DNA of 64,000 bases from Prorocentrum cordatum. Taxonomy: Eukaryota > Sar > Dinophyceae > Prorocentrales > Prorocentraceae. Below are positions 19,609 through 30,097 of this stretch, one piece after another. The first letter of the stretch is position 1; each line of letters opens with the position of its first letter. The stretch covers positions 221,285 through 285,284 of the forward strand of contig CAUYUJ010016704.1 of NCBI GenBank assembly GCA_963575745.1, written 5' to 3'. A program made the translations under genes and the position numbers. The notes under the pieces are model-generated. The model searched no databases, was not told the origin of the DNA, and saw nothing but the letters and a program-made list of their open reading frames with translations.

Positions 19609-20247
19609 TCCCTCTGCCTCCTCATTGCTCCTCCTTTCCTTGTTTGCGCGCCCGCGGACCCAACGATTCTTCGATTGTGCTCAAGCGCAGGCCTGCCCTT
19701 GCGGACAGGGATACCACCCTCCTTATCCTCCTTGTCCTCAGGCGGGCCGCCCGGCAGTGGGGTCACGACCTCCAGGTCTCCCCCCTTGGACCCTCCCCGG
19801 GACTCCTTTTGCTGGACCCCCTCCCGCCCCAGGACCTCCCAGGGGACCTCCCCCTTGGATTCCCCCCCCTGGAAGGGCAGGGACAAAGGGAAGGAGCGTC
19901 CCTGCAACGTAATTACGACATTGTTCGATCCCCCTTGTTTGTTCGGTCTCCCTTACGACGACGACGACGACGACGATTCAAAGGAGGCTGGCGTGGTTCA
20001 GGTTGGGCTGGGGTGGCCTCGCATCGAAGGGCTTCTCACACACGCCGACTGGGCCGGCGGATTTCGCATCGTTTTGTTGACTGGGATGTTGAGCCTGCGC
20101 GCAGCAGGCAATATGGACCCCCCCCGTCGATCCCTTCTGATAGAAAATGTGATCGCTTGGTGCCCGCGCATGATCGACACTTCGCCGCAAAATTCACTTT
20201 GAATTGTTTTTGTGGCAGGGATAGCAGGTGGTGGAAGGGGGAGGAAC
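19609..20247. other. Region without recognised gene
   Basis: Moderate-complexity sequence with a GACGAC run at 19957-19975. Several frames stay open for 100-200 codons but none shows a recognisable domain. Confidence 0.35.
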
Positions 20248-20340
20248 AGTGATAACCCCTCCCCGAAGTTGAAGGAGGGGAGGATGGAAGAGGAAATGTG
20301 CTGAACCACCTTCGCCCAGAGGACTGGTGGCATTTTTGCC
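20248..20340 (+). repeat. Dispersed family E (CCCCTCCCCGAAG), copy 1
   Basis: About 90 bp starting GTGATAACCCCTCCCCGAAG, continuing GGAAGAGGAAATGTGCTGAA and CCACCTTCGCCCAGAGG and ending GGTGGCATTTTT. Copies lie at 30520-30645 (+), 60640-60735 (+) and 45832-45925 (-). Confidence 0.7.
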
Positions 20341-20343
20341 ACT

Positions 20344-20532
20344 GGACCCTTCGCACCGAGGCTGCAGCGCCTGCGCAAGAGGGTGCTCGATGTCGACGAA
20401 CCCACGTCGAAGTTTTTAAATGTGCCCTTGCTCGCGCCGCAGGATGACTTGAGGCTGACGCTATTCCGCGATTCCCCGCACGCCGTTACGCAACTACTCG
20501 TACGTCTGCAGGCCCTGCGCAGGTACACTTAA
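20344..20532 (+). CDS. Possible exon encoding a helical C-terminal-like peptide
   Basis: Directly after family E a frame of 62 codons reads PFAPRLQRLRKRVLDVDEPT and ends QLLVRLQALRRYT before TAA at 20530-20532. Composition and amphipathic pattern are protein-like, unlike neighbouring repeat frames. GCGCAG|GTACAC at 20517-20528 is a good splice donor, so the exon might instead stop at 20522. Acceptor candidates (AG) lie near 20369 and 20375. No family is recognised, and no upstream exon was found. Confidence 0.25.
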   Translation, partial: GPFAPRLQRLRKRVLDVDEPTSKFLNVPLLAPQDDLRLTLFRDSPHAVTQLLVRLQALRRYT

Positions 20533-20536
20533 AGTT

Positions 20537-20731
20537 GTGACTTGTCTGAGCTCGGCCAGACCAGGTGGAGAGCACTCTCGGGGAGCAGCGCGCCATGGAC
20601 GACCACACCTGGCTGTGGCGTGGCCACAGGAGGGCCCCTTCGTGGTCTGCACATCAGTGAAGCGGCGCACGCACGCCCCCGAAGACTCGGGTGGAAGCGA
20701 GGGGGCGCAGGCAATGGAGGATGACGATTAA
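20537..20731 (+). CDS. Possible terminal exon with acidic C-terminus
   Basis: This frame contains PHLAVAWPQEGPFVVCTSVK then RRTHAPEDSGG and ends EGAQAMEDDD before TAA, followed closely by AATAAATGA. It could be the last exon after the donor at 20522, or chance. The shorter shadow frames here are less protein-like. Function unknown. Confidence 0.2.
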   Translation: MTCLSSARPGGEHSRGAARHGRPHLAVAWPQEGPFVVCTSVKRRTHAPEDSGGSEGAQAMEDDD

Positions 20732-21283
20732 TAAATGACCGGGGGTCGTGTTCACGCGGCGGCGCCCGGGATGACGATTAGAAAACACCGGCCGCGGGCT
20801 GGAAAACTATTTGTTTGATCGTTCTCCTCCAGTCAGAAACTTGTGCAGAAATAGCAGAAAACTTGTTTTAAATCGTTCTCTCCCCTTTTTTTGCCCCAGT
20901 GCGGGGTGCGCCTGTCCCAGTGTGGTCGCACTGGGCAGCCTGGTCAGGGGTGACCCCTGGGCTACCAGGTGGCGCGGTAGGCGCGTTCCCTTCGTTGCAT
21001 CACGCCTACCAGTGGTAAGTGTGGTGGCGCCAGGTCCTCGTCTGATGCTCCTCCTGAGTCCTGGTGCATGCGTCTTCCTGCCCCTGGGATCGGTCGGTGT
21101 GCCTGGTAACTTGTGTTAATCATCATCCCGCACCAACTCCAGGAGCGGGCCGCGGCGGGAGTGCAGGCCGCGGGAGCGAATCGCCAGGGGCTGCCGCGGT
21201 GAGGCGGCTCGCGGAGCGGGTCTCGCGGCGGGCGGGTCGCGGGGCGCGGCGGGCGCGGGTCGCGGCGGGCGCAGATCGGGGGC
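20732..21283. other. Spacer, partly GC-rich
   Basis: Includes a duplicated phrase GATGACGATTA (20721 and 20771) and GCGGGCGCGGGTCGCGGCGG repeats near 21230. No gene seen. Confidence 0.35.
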
Positions 21284-21624
21284 GGACAGACCCCCCAACA
21301 GCGACACGTCGACTACTCCAGATTTCGTAGTAAAGGGAGGGGGGTCTCATTTCGGGGGGGGGGTCTCTTCCAGGCTATCTTGGAGGGCCTGGGGGGGGGC
21401 TGGGGACGATGTTTTGGAGGGTTCTCCCACGGGGGAGGTCTGAAATGGCTTGTCTTGGAGGGTCCAGACCCCCTCCCTTTTATTACGAAATCTGGAGTAG
21501 TGAATTGTCCGTGTTCGGTTCTCGAGAGGGCGCCGTGGCCGCTATGTTCCAGGCTTGCGCCCGCCAGGTTTGGCCCTCGGGTCGTGTTCACTGAGCCACG
21601 TTTTACTAGAAGGGGGGTCTGTCC
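21284..21624 (+). mobile_element. Inverted-repeat element family M4, copy 1 (split by M3)
   Basis: Starts GGACAGACCCCCC and ends GGGGGGTCTGTCC. Without the M3 insertion it is about 157 bp and aligns with 43264-43421 (ACACGTCGA, TCGGTTCTCGAGAGGGCG, GTTTTACTA). No clear target duplication. Confidence 0.75.
21316..21497 (+). mobile_element. Foldback element M3 nested in M4, TA target
   Basis: A 182-bp insertion with inverted termini of about 32 bp, CTCCAGATTTCGTAGTAAAG at the left against CTCCAGATTTCGTAATAAAA read from the right. TA flanks both sides (21314-21315, 21498-21499). The unoccupied site is seen in the other M4 copy (ACACGTCGATTAGGGAATCG at 43283). Fits a mariner-like TA-targeting non-autonomous element. 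Confidence 0.85.
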
Positions 21625-21847
21625 ATCCCCGAGCAGATGGCGGGCGGGCAACGGGCAGGCGACTCGCAGGCAGGTCCCAGGCACAGGTCGCCGACGGGTC
21701 GCGGAGCGTGTCGCGGGGCGGCGACGACGACAAGAGCGACAGTCTGGCCCCGGCGACCCCTGTTCAGGCACGCACGCAAGAAGCGTGTCAGAACCTTGGG
21801 TTCCTTCATTACGACTAGGGTTGTCTGTTGGCAGTGCATGTCGCAAG

Positions 21848-22644
21848 CTAGGGTTCAATGGTTCGCTGCGTGGACTGATCAAAATATTTCAAGGCGATAT
21901 TGTACTGGTCGTCTTCCATTGGAGCTGTGCATCCCCGTCGCAGGGTCAGAAGTGCCACGACAGATTGCGCAAGCAACCCCATTTGATGTACAATCGGCCA
22001 CCCTACGTGGTCCAGCCGATTCCGCAGTTCCGGTAAGGAGACGTCGCCGCCAAAGGCGATTTGTTTGATCATCATTTCAAGGCGTCATGCTTACGATCTG
22101 CCATCTGAGGTAGACGTGAACAGGGTGTGCAGTAGATTTTGAGCTGTGGCAATATCTCAACTCGAGCGTTTCTTCATGACGGTCCTGTGCTTCCATGACT
22201 CCGTCTCCCTTCAGCGCTCTCATTTCTCGGCGAATGCGATCTCGCCATACGCGAATCTATCTTATGACGCCGGTAGGCCAGGCCAGTGCGAATAGCACTA
22301 CAATGTTGTTGCGCTCACACGAAAAAAGCACCAAGGATTGTCATGTGTACCAGTGGCTTCCCTCTGTTACTAACTCAGGTAAGTCGCTACAGGGTCCGAG
22401 GGCTTGCTGAGGGATTTCAAGCATGTCCCAGCGCCAGCTGAAAGGGTGAATGAACGACACATCGCCGAAGAGCGGCAGGTACGAGACGTACGATTCACCA
22501 CCATTGTTTTGCAAAATCGAAGGCGTCGAGCCTTGTCGTGTGATATTGGGGAACGGGGGTCGAAAACATCACGTCGCGATCAGCAAACAGGAACCATGAG
22601 CCCATTTCCAGGGCCGTAAACACGCTAGTTCGGAAAGGGGACAT
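21848..22644 (-). pseudogene. Broken protein-coding sequence, family unknown
   Basis: Read on the minus strand from an ATG at 22644-22642, three frame segments run consecutively. The first, 49 codons (MSPFRTSVFTALEMGSWFLF onward), ends FDFAKQWW at a TGA (22495). A +1 frame continues as ESYVSYLPLFGDVSFIHPFS and HPVHVYLRWQIVSMTP, broken by TGA at 22341 and TAG at 22257. After TGA 22077 a third frame runs from MMIKQIAFGGDVSLPELRNR to the final stop at 21848. Hydrophobic and aromatic residues are evenly spread, unlike repeat-derived frames. Two frameshifts and two or three stops suggest a pseudogene; tiny introns are an alternative. I do not recognise the family. Confidence 0.4.
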
Positions 22645-24010
22645 GTTGGGCGGAGGACACGCTCAGCAGCATTACCAGGCGTTGGGCTGCAGCTGGGGAT
22701 TATTCTGGCCCCCGACGCCTTACCAACTTTCTGGGCACCTGCGGCAAATTCCGCCGTCGTGCCAGCGCAGCAAACTGTGCGGCGACCAGGTGAGAAACGC
22801 TCAGACGGCCCTGACTGGTGATGGGTCACGCCCCTCGGCCCCAGAGGGTTGTAACATGTGGCACGGTTTGTGCTCAGGCCAGGGGGGCCGTGAAATGCGG
22901 CACATCTTTTTGTCCTCCTTCCAGCACCCCAGGGGCCGAGCATCAAACAGCTCGCTTCCCCAGCGGAGGGAAGGCCGTAATTGATTTGCCGTTTGCACAG
23001 AAGGCCGTGACATGTGACATCCGGGGGGGGCCTTCCAGGGGTTTGCTGGTTGGCTCCCTGAGATGTCATTCGGAACGCTCCAGAAAGGATTTCGTGTTCG
23101 AGGATCGGAGGAGTTGGCATGTCCTCCTCTGCGGAGGCTGGCGGTGGGCCAGCGGAAGGCGGCGGAGGTAAACTAGGAGTCCCCACGGGATGTGAACAGT
23201 TCTTGGTCCAGGGCTTCCGGAGTCTGGCGAGCGGTATTCGGGCCATCTTGTAGGATTCTGTGGCCCTCTGACGGGGTCTCCGAACAGGTGTGTTGCGGAG
23301 GGTCCCGAAGCCGCCTATCGGTCGTCTCTTGTGGCCGTTTGCGGCGATTCCTGTAATAGTTTGGAGATGTCTCGCAGCGGTTTGGGGGGGGTTCTCTTTG
23401 CGCTGTCTCGGGGCCATCTTGGGCCTCGTTGAGGCTGGTGGGGGGGAGTATTGGGGTTCTTGAGACGTTTTGTGGCGTAGAAGGGCGATGAACGGCGAGA
23501 GGACAAACACATCGAAAACACCACTGTTTTCCAATACGGTTGGCCTCACAAAGACCTCCAGGCGAACCTCGGAGAGATCTCTCGGGAGCCTTCAGAGGGC
23601 TCTTCGGGTTATCTTCATCCTGGACATGCCTTGGCAACCTTTCGGCTATTTCGGCTGTCTGGGCGGGGGGTCTGCCAAGGAATGGGCCGGTTGAGGACCC
23701 GCGGGGTAGAGGACGTGGATGAGAAAGTCGCAGGGACCTGGATACATAGCATACTTTTGGCAACACACCTTTCCATACGTTCCAGCCTGCATGATCAACC
23801 TACACCCGCAAACACAAATTTTCCTCGTGGGCCCAGAACAGAGAGCTTGAAGTGTAGCCACGACTTGTACTGGTGGAGTTGCAGCTGGTATGTTTCGAGG
23901 GTGCGCGGACCCGATGTCGGTTATGATTGCAGTTGCACTTGCGATGGATCTGATTCCGGCCGTGTTGATATGATTCCGATGTGTTTGTTGACGTGATTCC
24001 CGTTTCTATG
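22645..24010. other. Region without confident gene
   Basis: Ordinary-complexity sequence. A plus frame 22643-22787 ends at a good donor (GACCAG|GTGAGA), and a plus frame near 23700-23996 (THLSIRSSLHDQPTPANTNF) is protein-like; neither has a recognised domain or supporting partner exon. A GGCCGTGA/GGCCGTAA motif recurs near 22887, 22974 and 23004. Confidence 0.3.
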
Positions 24011-24337
24011 TTCGCACGAATTTGATTGATGCCCCGCTTGAGTTGTACATTGCCAAATGGGCGCGGGGGACCAGCAAGGGCAGTGACCGGACGGGAGGCG
24101 AAGCGTGTTCACGCCTCGCACTCCTGATTTCAAGGATGTCCATCACCTCCACAGCGAAGGTTTGCGTGCAAGGGCAGCAGTTGGCAGCAGACGTGTGCTG
24201 CAAATGGGCCAAGGGGTACAACGCTGACGGTGGAGCCCACGGATGCCTCATGCTTGTTGAAGGGAAGGCACGGGCAACCGCAGGAGTGGCTGTGCAGGCG
24301 CAGACGCGGCCCCTGCCGACAGCGCAGAGCTGCTGCA

Positions 24338-24472
24338 GGAGGAGGAGGAGGAGGGGGAGGAGGAGGAGGAGGAGGAGGAGGAGGAGGAGGAGGAGGAGGA
24401 GAGGGAGGAGGAGGAGGAGGAGAGGGAGGAGGAGGAGGAGGAGGAGGAGGAGGAGGAGGAGGAGGAGGAGAA
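24338..24472 (+). repeat. AGG microsatellite
   Basis: Nearly pure GGA units with occasional GGGAGG interruptions. Confidence 0.95.
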
Positions 24473-25295
24473 CCGGTGCCACCAGAGGCAGAGCCTCGCA
24501 CGGGTCGAAGCGTGTGTCTGGGGTGGGATGCCGCCCTGCGGCAGCCGGCGCGCACGTCGCGAGCTCGATGCGCGGGCTCGCTTTCGACCAGGAGATTGAC
24601 GAGAAGAGGGTGGCGACAATGACGACAGCGGCGACGACGACAGCGATAATGGCGAGGAACTGGAGGAGGAAGGAGGCGGAGAGGAGAGTTGGAAGGGCAG
24701 GGTCAGCATGTGGCGAGGCAGGAGGCAGGGCTTGGGAGAGGGAGGCGAAAAGTGTCGCGTCCGCCCCTGGGGTCCCCGGAGGCCTCTGGAGGCCCCCGAA
24801 GGCCCGAAAATGGGCCGAGAGCGTCCCACGACCGTTTGGGAACGCCCAAGCACTGTCCTCCTGTCTGCTGGCGGAAACGCGTCCTGAGGGAAACGGGTCC
24901 CATCGCCCTCGTCGCCCCACAGCCTCGCCTCCGCCTCCCGCTTGGTGCGCGAGAAAGGGGGGATCAGAGAGCCCAACCCACCCAAGCTCCGCAGGGTCAA
25001 GGAGGTATAGAGAGTCTCTACCTCGAGGCGAGGAGAATCTCATTGTCGATACCCGAGACGAAAGAGCAGCGGATGAGGAGGGGAAGGGAAAGGAAGGGTA
25101 ACTATGGTAGGTTCGTGTCATGCGGACGCGGCTGCGACCCGGCGCAGGCGTTCAAGGTCGAATGCCGCTGGTGGCTCGGAACCGGCCAACACGTACGACC
25201 TGGTCATCGAAGAGCCGCCGATCTGCCAGTGATCGGAGGATGCACGCGGTGTCAGAAACCAGCGCTGGAGCCGTCAAGACACGAACCTTCCGTAA
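24473..25295. other. Region without recognised gene
   Basis: Several overlapping open frames on both strands are bounded by the AGG and CA arrays. None has a recognisable motif. Between 24740 and 24830 there is a weak GGCCTCTGGAGGCCCCCGAA stretch related to the GGCC minisatellite. Confidence 0.35.
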
Positions 25296-25299
25296 ACAA

Positions 25300-25393
25300 G
25301 CACACACAAACACACGCGCGCACACACGCACACACGCACACGCACACACGCACACATGCACACACACACACACACGCACACACACACACACAC

Positions 25394-25449
<56 letters not shown>

Positions 25450-25612
25450 ACGCACACGCACACGCACACGCACACGCACACGAACACGCCCTCGCCCACG
25501 CCCACGCCCACGCCCACGCACACGCTCACGCACACGCACTCGCACACGCACACGCACACGCACACGCACACGCACACGCACACGCACACGCACGCACGCA
25601 CGCACACCTGGC
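25300..25612 (+). repeat. CA / CACACG / CACGCC microsatellite array
   Basis: About 310 bp of CACA units grading into CGCACA and CCCACG hexamers. Open frames of His-Thr, Arg-Thr or Val-Cys repeats are artefacts. Confidence 0.95.
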
Positions 25613-26004
25613 GCCGGGGTCCTCGCGCCGCCAGAGATCGCCGCCACGGCATCTGCCTCGGACCGCGCAGCCGGCCCTCCGTGCGCCGACGTCCCCGCGC
25701 CCGGTCGCCGCCCCGCCGCAGGCTGCAGCAGCAGCAGGCCCGCAGCGCCTGGCCACCTGGCCCGCGCGCGAGGGCCCCCCCTCGGGCGGCCGCGGGGGCC
25801 CCTCGGGGCCGCGGCGCGGCTCCGTGGGCTCAGGCCGCTCTCCGATCGAACGCCTCGGGGCGGCCGGCGCCTCCAGGCAAGCAGTGGCGAAGCGCCCCGG
25901 CTCGCCCTACAGGCTCACCAAGGAATGTTTCGGGGGCGGCAAAGAGGGTGGTGGTTACCAGGGAATGGTCTGAGAGCATTCCGTGGCGTTCTCAGAGCAT
26001 GTCT
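25613..26004. other. GC-rich spacer
   Basis: No gene recognised; a phrase TCTGAGAGCATTCCGTGGCG / TCTCAGAGCATG is duplicated just before the M1 copy. Confidence 0.35.
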
Positions 26005-26200
26005 TCGGGAGCGGCAAAGAGGGGGGTGATGACTAGGGGGGGGGGATACCGTGGCGTGGGCCATGATATCTCCCCAGGTTTCCCGGCGCCTCTTCTTCTT
26101 TCCTTACGTCCCTGGCCCCCCCGCTGGGCCGCGCACATGCCGCCGGTCATGATTTGCACCCCCCCCTCTTGGACACCCCCCTCTTGGCCGCGATCCCCGA
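26005..26200 (+). mobile_element. Inverted-repeat element family M1, copy 3
   Basis: Starts TCGGGAGCGGCAAAGAGGGG and ends CTCTTGGCCGCGATCCCCGA. The interior agrees with copies at 7178 and 9838. The right terminus is slightly diverged and no target duplication is evident. Confidence 0.75.
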
Positions 26201-26425
26201 TAAACCAGGACACGGAAAACCAAGGCGGCATCCTTTCCTGCACGGTCACGTGTTTCAGCACCCTTGCATGTTTCGTTTGCTGCGCTGTAGGATTCGGGTG
26301 TGTGTCCAGGTTCAGGGGGGTCTTGCAGGCTTTTGAGGCCTGTGTGTGGGTTTATGAATCGCTTCGCTCATTCCGCCGGCCCATACAGTCTCATGTCTGC
26401 CGTTTGCCCGAGGGCCTGGTGTCAA
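26201..26425. other. Spacer without recognised gene
   Basis: Ordinary-complexity sequence; no motif recognised. Confidence 0.35.
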
Positions 26426-27115
26426 TGCGGCGCTTTGGGGGTTCCTGGGGCCGCTTGGGGGACTCCTGGGGCGCTCGGGGGGGCATTTGGGGGGCCTCCT
26501 GGGGCCGCTTGGGGGACTCTTGGGGGCCTCCTGAGGGCCTCGTGGGGGCCTCTTGGGGCCTCTTAGGGGCCTCGTAGGGGCTTCTTAGGGCCGAGGGCTC
26601 GAAATGTTGTTTCGTGTTCCCTCTCTGGGGCCCCTTTGGGGGCGTTCTTGGGGCCCTCTTGGACCGTCTTGGAGGCTTCTTGGGCCGTCTTCGAGCCCTC
26701 TTGGGCCATCTTGGGGCCCTCTTGGGGGCCTCTTGGGCCCTCTTGGGGCGATCTTGGGGGCCTCTTGGGCCGTCTTGGGGCGTCGGGAAGCCGAAAAGGT
26801 GGAAGCTCCAAAATCTCTCAAAAACCTAAGGAAAAACAATGAATTTTGCCTCCGGGGGCCCTCTTGGGAGTGCTCTTGGAGGCCTCTTGGGGCGTCTGGG
26901 GGCTATCTTGGGCGTCTTGGAGCGATCTTGTGGCATGTCGGACCCCTCGTGTACCATCTTGGGGGCCTCTTGGGGGCCTCTTGGCCTTTCTTGGGGCTCT
27001 CGGGGACGTCTCGGAGCCCTGTTGGTGCGCTCATGGAGCGCTCCTGGAGCGCTCTGGGGGAGTCTCCCGGGGATCGGTCGGGGATCGCCCGGGGTACTTT
27101 TCGTCCGGGGACCCC
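26426..27115 (+). repeat. GGCCTCTTGG minisatellite, long array
   Basis: About 690 bp of degenerate GGGGGCCTCTTGGGGGCC-type units, interrupted at 26780-26860 by AAAACAATGAATTTTGCC. Frames give Trp/Leu/Gly-rich or Pro/Arg/Gln-rich peptides, not genes. Confidence 0.85.
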
Positions 27116-28155
27116 CAGGGGCCGCCCCGCGCGCGCGAACTAGAGAATTGTTAACCAGTTACCGGAGATCTTAGCACGCCTCTGGCCCGTTGGGCCGGCG
27201 AATTCTGGAAGTGCTGCAGTGCAGTATTTTGTTCGTGCCGCCGTTTCGAAGAATTGGTTTCGAGGGATGTTGGGTGTCCGGGTCTAGCGTGTCCGGGTCT
27301 GCGGGGCCCTGACCCCCCCGCCGGTGCTCGCCAGGGGTCCGGTCCCCCCGCTGGCCGGGCGGCCTCGAGCACGCGCGGTGGGCGACGGCGGCCAGGCAGG
27401 AGGCCGTTTTGGGGGGGGGGGCCCTCGCTGCGGCCCAGAGTGCCTTTCCGGCCGAGGCGCTGACACAAGGACCGCTTTCGATTCTGAAGGGCGCTGTTCT
27501 TGGGGTATCTCCGTGGCTGTTCCCCGGTAGCCCTCCTCGTGCACCCAGGCTGCACTTGGGGCTAAAGAGAGGTGTTGTTCCTTATGTCGCGCTCCTTGCT
27601 GCAGCAGCCCGACTGTAGCCTCGCGGGTCCATCAGCATGACGTGATCCCAGACATGCATCCACCATGAGGGCATGGGAGAGGGGAGGGGGGTCCATGAGG
27701 GCAAGCTAGGGGCGGTTGCGACATATCTGACATCCTACCCTTCCCACCCATCCCTTCCCATGGCGTTGGTTTTGTTTATCTATCCGCGGCCACGTGTCAG
27801 AGCGGACCTGGAATTCCAAAGACGGCCACATCTTTTCATCCGCAATCGGATAAAAAGAGTTGCGCACATCGAAAAAAAGTGGGGGCCCAGAAGACCACAT
27901 GTTACATATCCCCCCTGGGACCCTGGAAGTCCCAGGAGGCTCCAGAGATTAGGTTGCAAATGATGGGAGCTTTCTGTTTCACCCAATGGTGTCTTGCTTC
28001 CTGCTTCATGATCGTTTAGTGTGTATTCGTGTTGTTTAGCGTTGCGTAGCGTTGCTCGTGCACGCCGGTCGGTGCGCGCGCGCGCGGCATCGCAGTTGTG
28101 CGAGCAATGCCAGATTCCTAAGATCGGCCGCAACCTTTTTCAAATTTCCTTTCTT
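27116..28155. other. Mixed spacer with two short dispersed motifs
   Basis: GTTCCTTATGTCGCGCTCCT...GCCCGACTGTA (27570-27617) resembles 42415-42450, and CATATCTGACATCCTACCCT (27720) recurs at 41143. CCCAGAAGACCACATGTTAC (27887) recurs at 29287 and, inverted, at about 18630. No gene recognised. Confidence 0.5.
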
Positions 28156-28164
28156 CCTGTCCCT

Positions 28165-28590
28165 CCCGCAGGCTAATTAAATTGCACTAAATTGTACTAA
28201 GCGCAACTGAATTGCACTAAATTGCAGTAGTGTGGGGCGCACTAAACGCCACTAACTTGCACTAAATTGCACTAAATTGCATTAAACGCCACGAAATTGC
28301 ACTAGACGCCACTTAATTGCACTAAATTGTACTAAATTGCACTACCGTCTCCCGCCGCGCCACACTAAACGCCAGTAAATTGCGCTAAATTGCACTAGTG
28401 TGGGGCGCGCCAAACGCCACTGATTTGCACTAAATCACACTAAGTTGCACTAAATTGCACTGAACGCCACTAAATTGCACTACACGCCACTAAATTGCAT
28501 TAAATTGTACTAAATTGCACTAGCGCCTCCCGCCGCGCCAAACTAAACGCCACTAAATTGCGCTAGATTGCACTAGTGTGGGGCGCAGGC
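28165..28590 (+). repeat. ACTAAATTGC minisatellite with ~172-bp higher-order unit
   Basis: Units of 10-12 bp (GCACTAAATTGC, GCCACTAAATTGC) are grouped into larger units marked by AGTGTGGGGCGC at about 28230, 28401 and 28575 and by CGCCTCCCGCCGCGCCA-type stretches. Unusually AT-rich for this window. Confidence 0.9.
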
Positions 28591-28639
28591 GACGCTAAGT
28601 TCGACAAACGAAGCTCCCATCATATACCACCTAACAGAG

Positions 28640-29745
28640 AGCTTCAGTAGGCCGCAGGACGCCCAGGACAGGCCCCAGGGGTCCGCAGGAGATTCCCAGG
28701 AGGCTCCCAGGAGGCCCCAGGAGGCCCCCTATCAGAACGTGTCAAGTTAATACGCATCCGGTGTCGATTCGTTGATTTTTCCTGATCTTGTGCCCCCCCC
28801 CCCCCCCCATTTTGGGGGGGCCCGACGGCCACATGTTAGATATCCCCCCCTGGGAGCTTCAGGAAGCCCCAGGTGGGGTCCAGGAGGCCACAGGAGGCCC
28901 AGGAGGAAGCCCCAGGAGGTCCCAGGAGGTCCCAGGAGGCCCCAGGAGGCCCCCGCAACTCGGAGCTCTGAGACGCCGCGCTCGAGATGGTCCGGCCCGT
29001 TTCGCCTGAGACTTCCTCGCAGCACGTTTCGCCCGAGACATCGTCGCAACTCTGGGGTCCGAAATGCCGCGCGCGAGGTGGTCCAGCCCGTTACGCTGGA
29101 GACATCCTCGCAACTCTGGGCTCCGAGATGCCCTGCGCGAGGTGGTCCGGCCCATCTCGCCTGAGACATCCTCGTAACTCTGAGCTCTGAGATGCCGTGC
29201 GCGAGGTGGTCCGGCCCGTTTCGCACAAGACATTCTCGCAACTCTGAGCTCTCAGATGCTGCGCAAGAGGTGGTCCGGCCTGGGGGCCCAGAAGACCACA
29301 TGTTACATATCCCCCCTGGGACCCTGGGAGTCCCAGGAGGCCCCAGAGAGGAGGAAGCCCCAGGAGGTCCCCAGGAGGCCCCAGGAGGCCCCGGGAGGCC
29401 CCCGCAACTCGGAGCTCTGAGACGCCGCGCTCGAGGTGGTCCGGCCCGTTTCGCCTGAGACGTCCTCGCAGCACGTTTCGCCCGAGACATCGTCGCAACT
29501 CTGGGGTCCGAAATGCCGCGCGCGAGGTGGTCCAGCCCGTTACGTTGGAGACATCCTCGCAACTCTGGGCTCCGAGATGTCGTTCGGGATGAAGAGGAGG
29601 TGGAGGAGGAGGAGGAGGAGGAGGAGGAGGAGGCATGTTTTAACATGCCATGCCAGCCCGCACTGGACGGGCACGCAATCGACCTTGGAAACCGCAGTGG
29701 GTCTAAAAACCCTGTTTAGGGATACTGCACTCCGGCTATCATCAT
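28640..29745 (-). repeat. Inverted duplicate segment, right arm (partner 16925-18600)
   Basis: Reverse complement of the block at 16925-18600. It contains the GGCC minisatellite, the AACGTGTCAAGTTAATACGC phrase, the 60-64-bp units, the GAGGAGG array (29589-29631), GCATGTTTTAACATGCCATG and GGGATACTGCACTCCGGCTA, in mirrored order. Confidence 0.85.
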
Positions 29746-30095
29746 TTTTTTTGACAGGGATGGTGGGCCTGCACGCACAAGGCAGGATGCCCCCCCACCG
29801 CCGCCGTCCCTTGCAAAGTGAACCTTGCACTTGCTGTTGAAAGGGGTCCCCCGCCGTCCCTGTCAAAAACCTATGCAAAGTGATCCCGGGGCGTGCGCGC
29901 ATGCTTCTGACGCTGGTGCAGAGTACATGTTGCATTTTTGGTTTCAACGGACGGTTGGGGGAGGCAATATGCTGGCCCTCCGCCGTCCTTGTCAAAAACC
30001 ATCACAAAGTGATCGCGGGGCCTTCGCGCATGATCCAGGTTTTGGTTTAAAATGTTGTCGCGTTCCCCAATTAGGCTTGCCTAAGGGCTCTTACT
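29746..30095. other. Spacer with short internal duplications
   Basis: Phrases like CCGTCCCTGTCAAAAACC and GCCGTCCTTGTCAAAAACC, followed by AAAGTGATC.CGGGGC, recur at 29760-30020 in a loose ~110-bp tandem pattern. No gene. Confidence 0.5.
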
Positions 30096-30097
30096 TG

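Noticed and set aside
22360-22400. TACTAAC followed by CAG|GTAAGT on the plus strand
   Set aside because: It resembles branch point and donor consensus, but their spacing is wrong for one intron and the coding signal here is on the minus strand.
25120-26577. 485-codon frame rich in His-Thr
   Set aside because: Mostly CACACA microsatellite followed by an M1 element and GGCC minisatellite.
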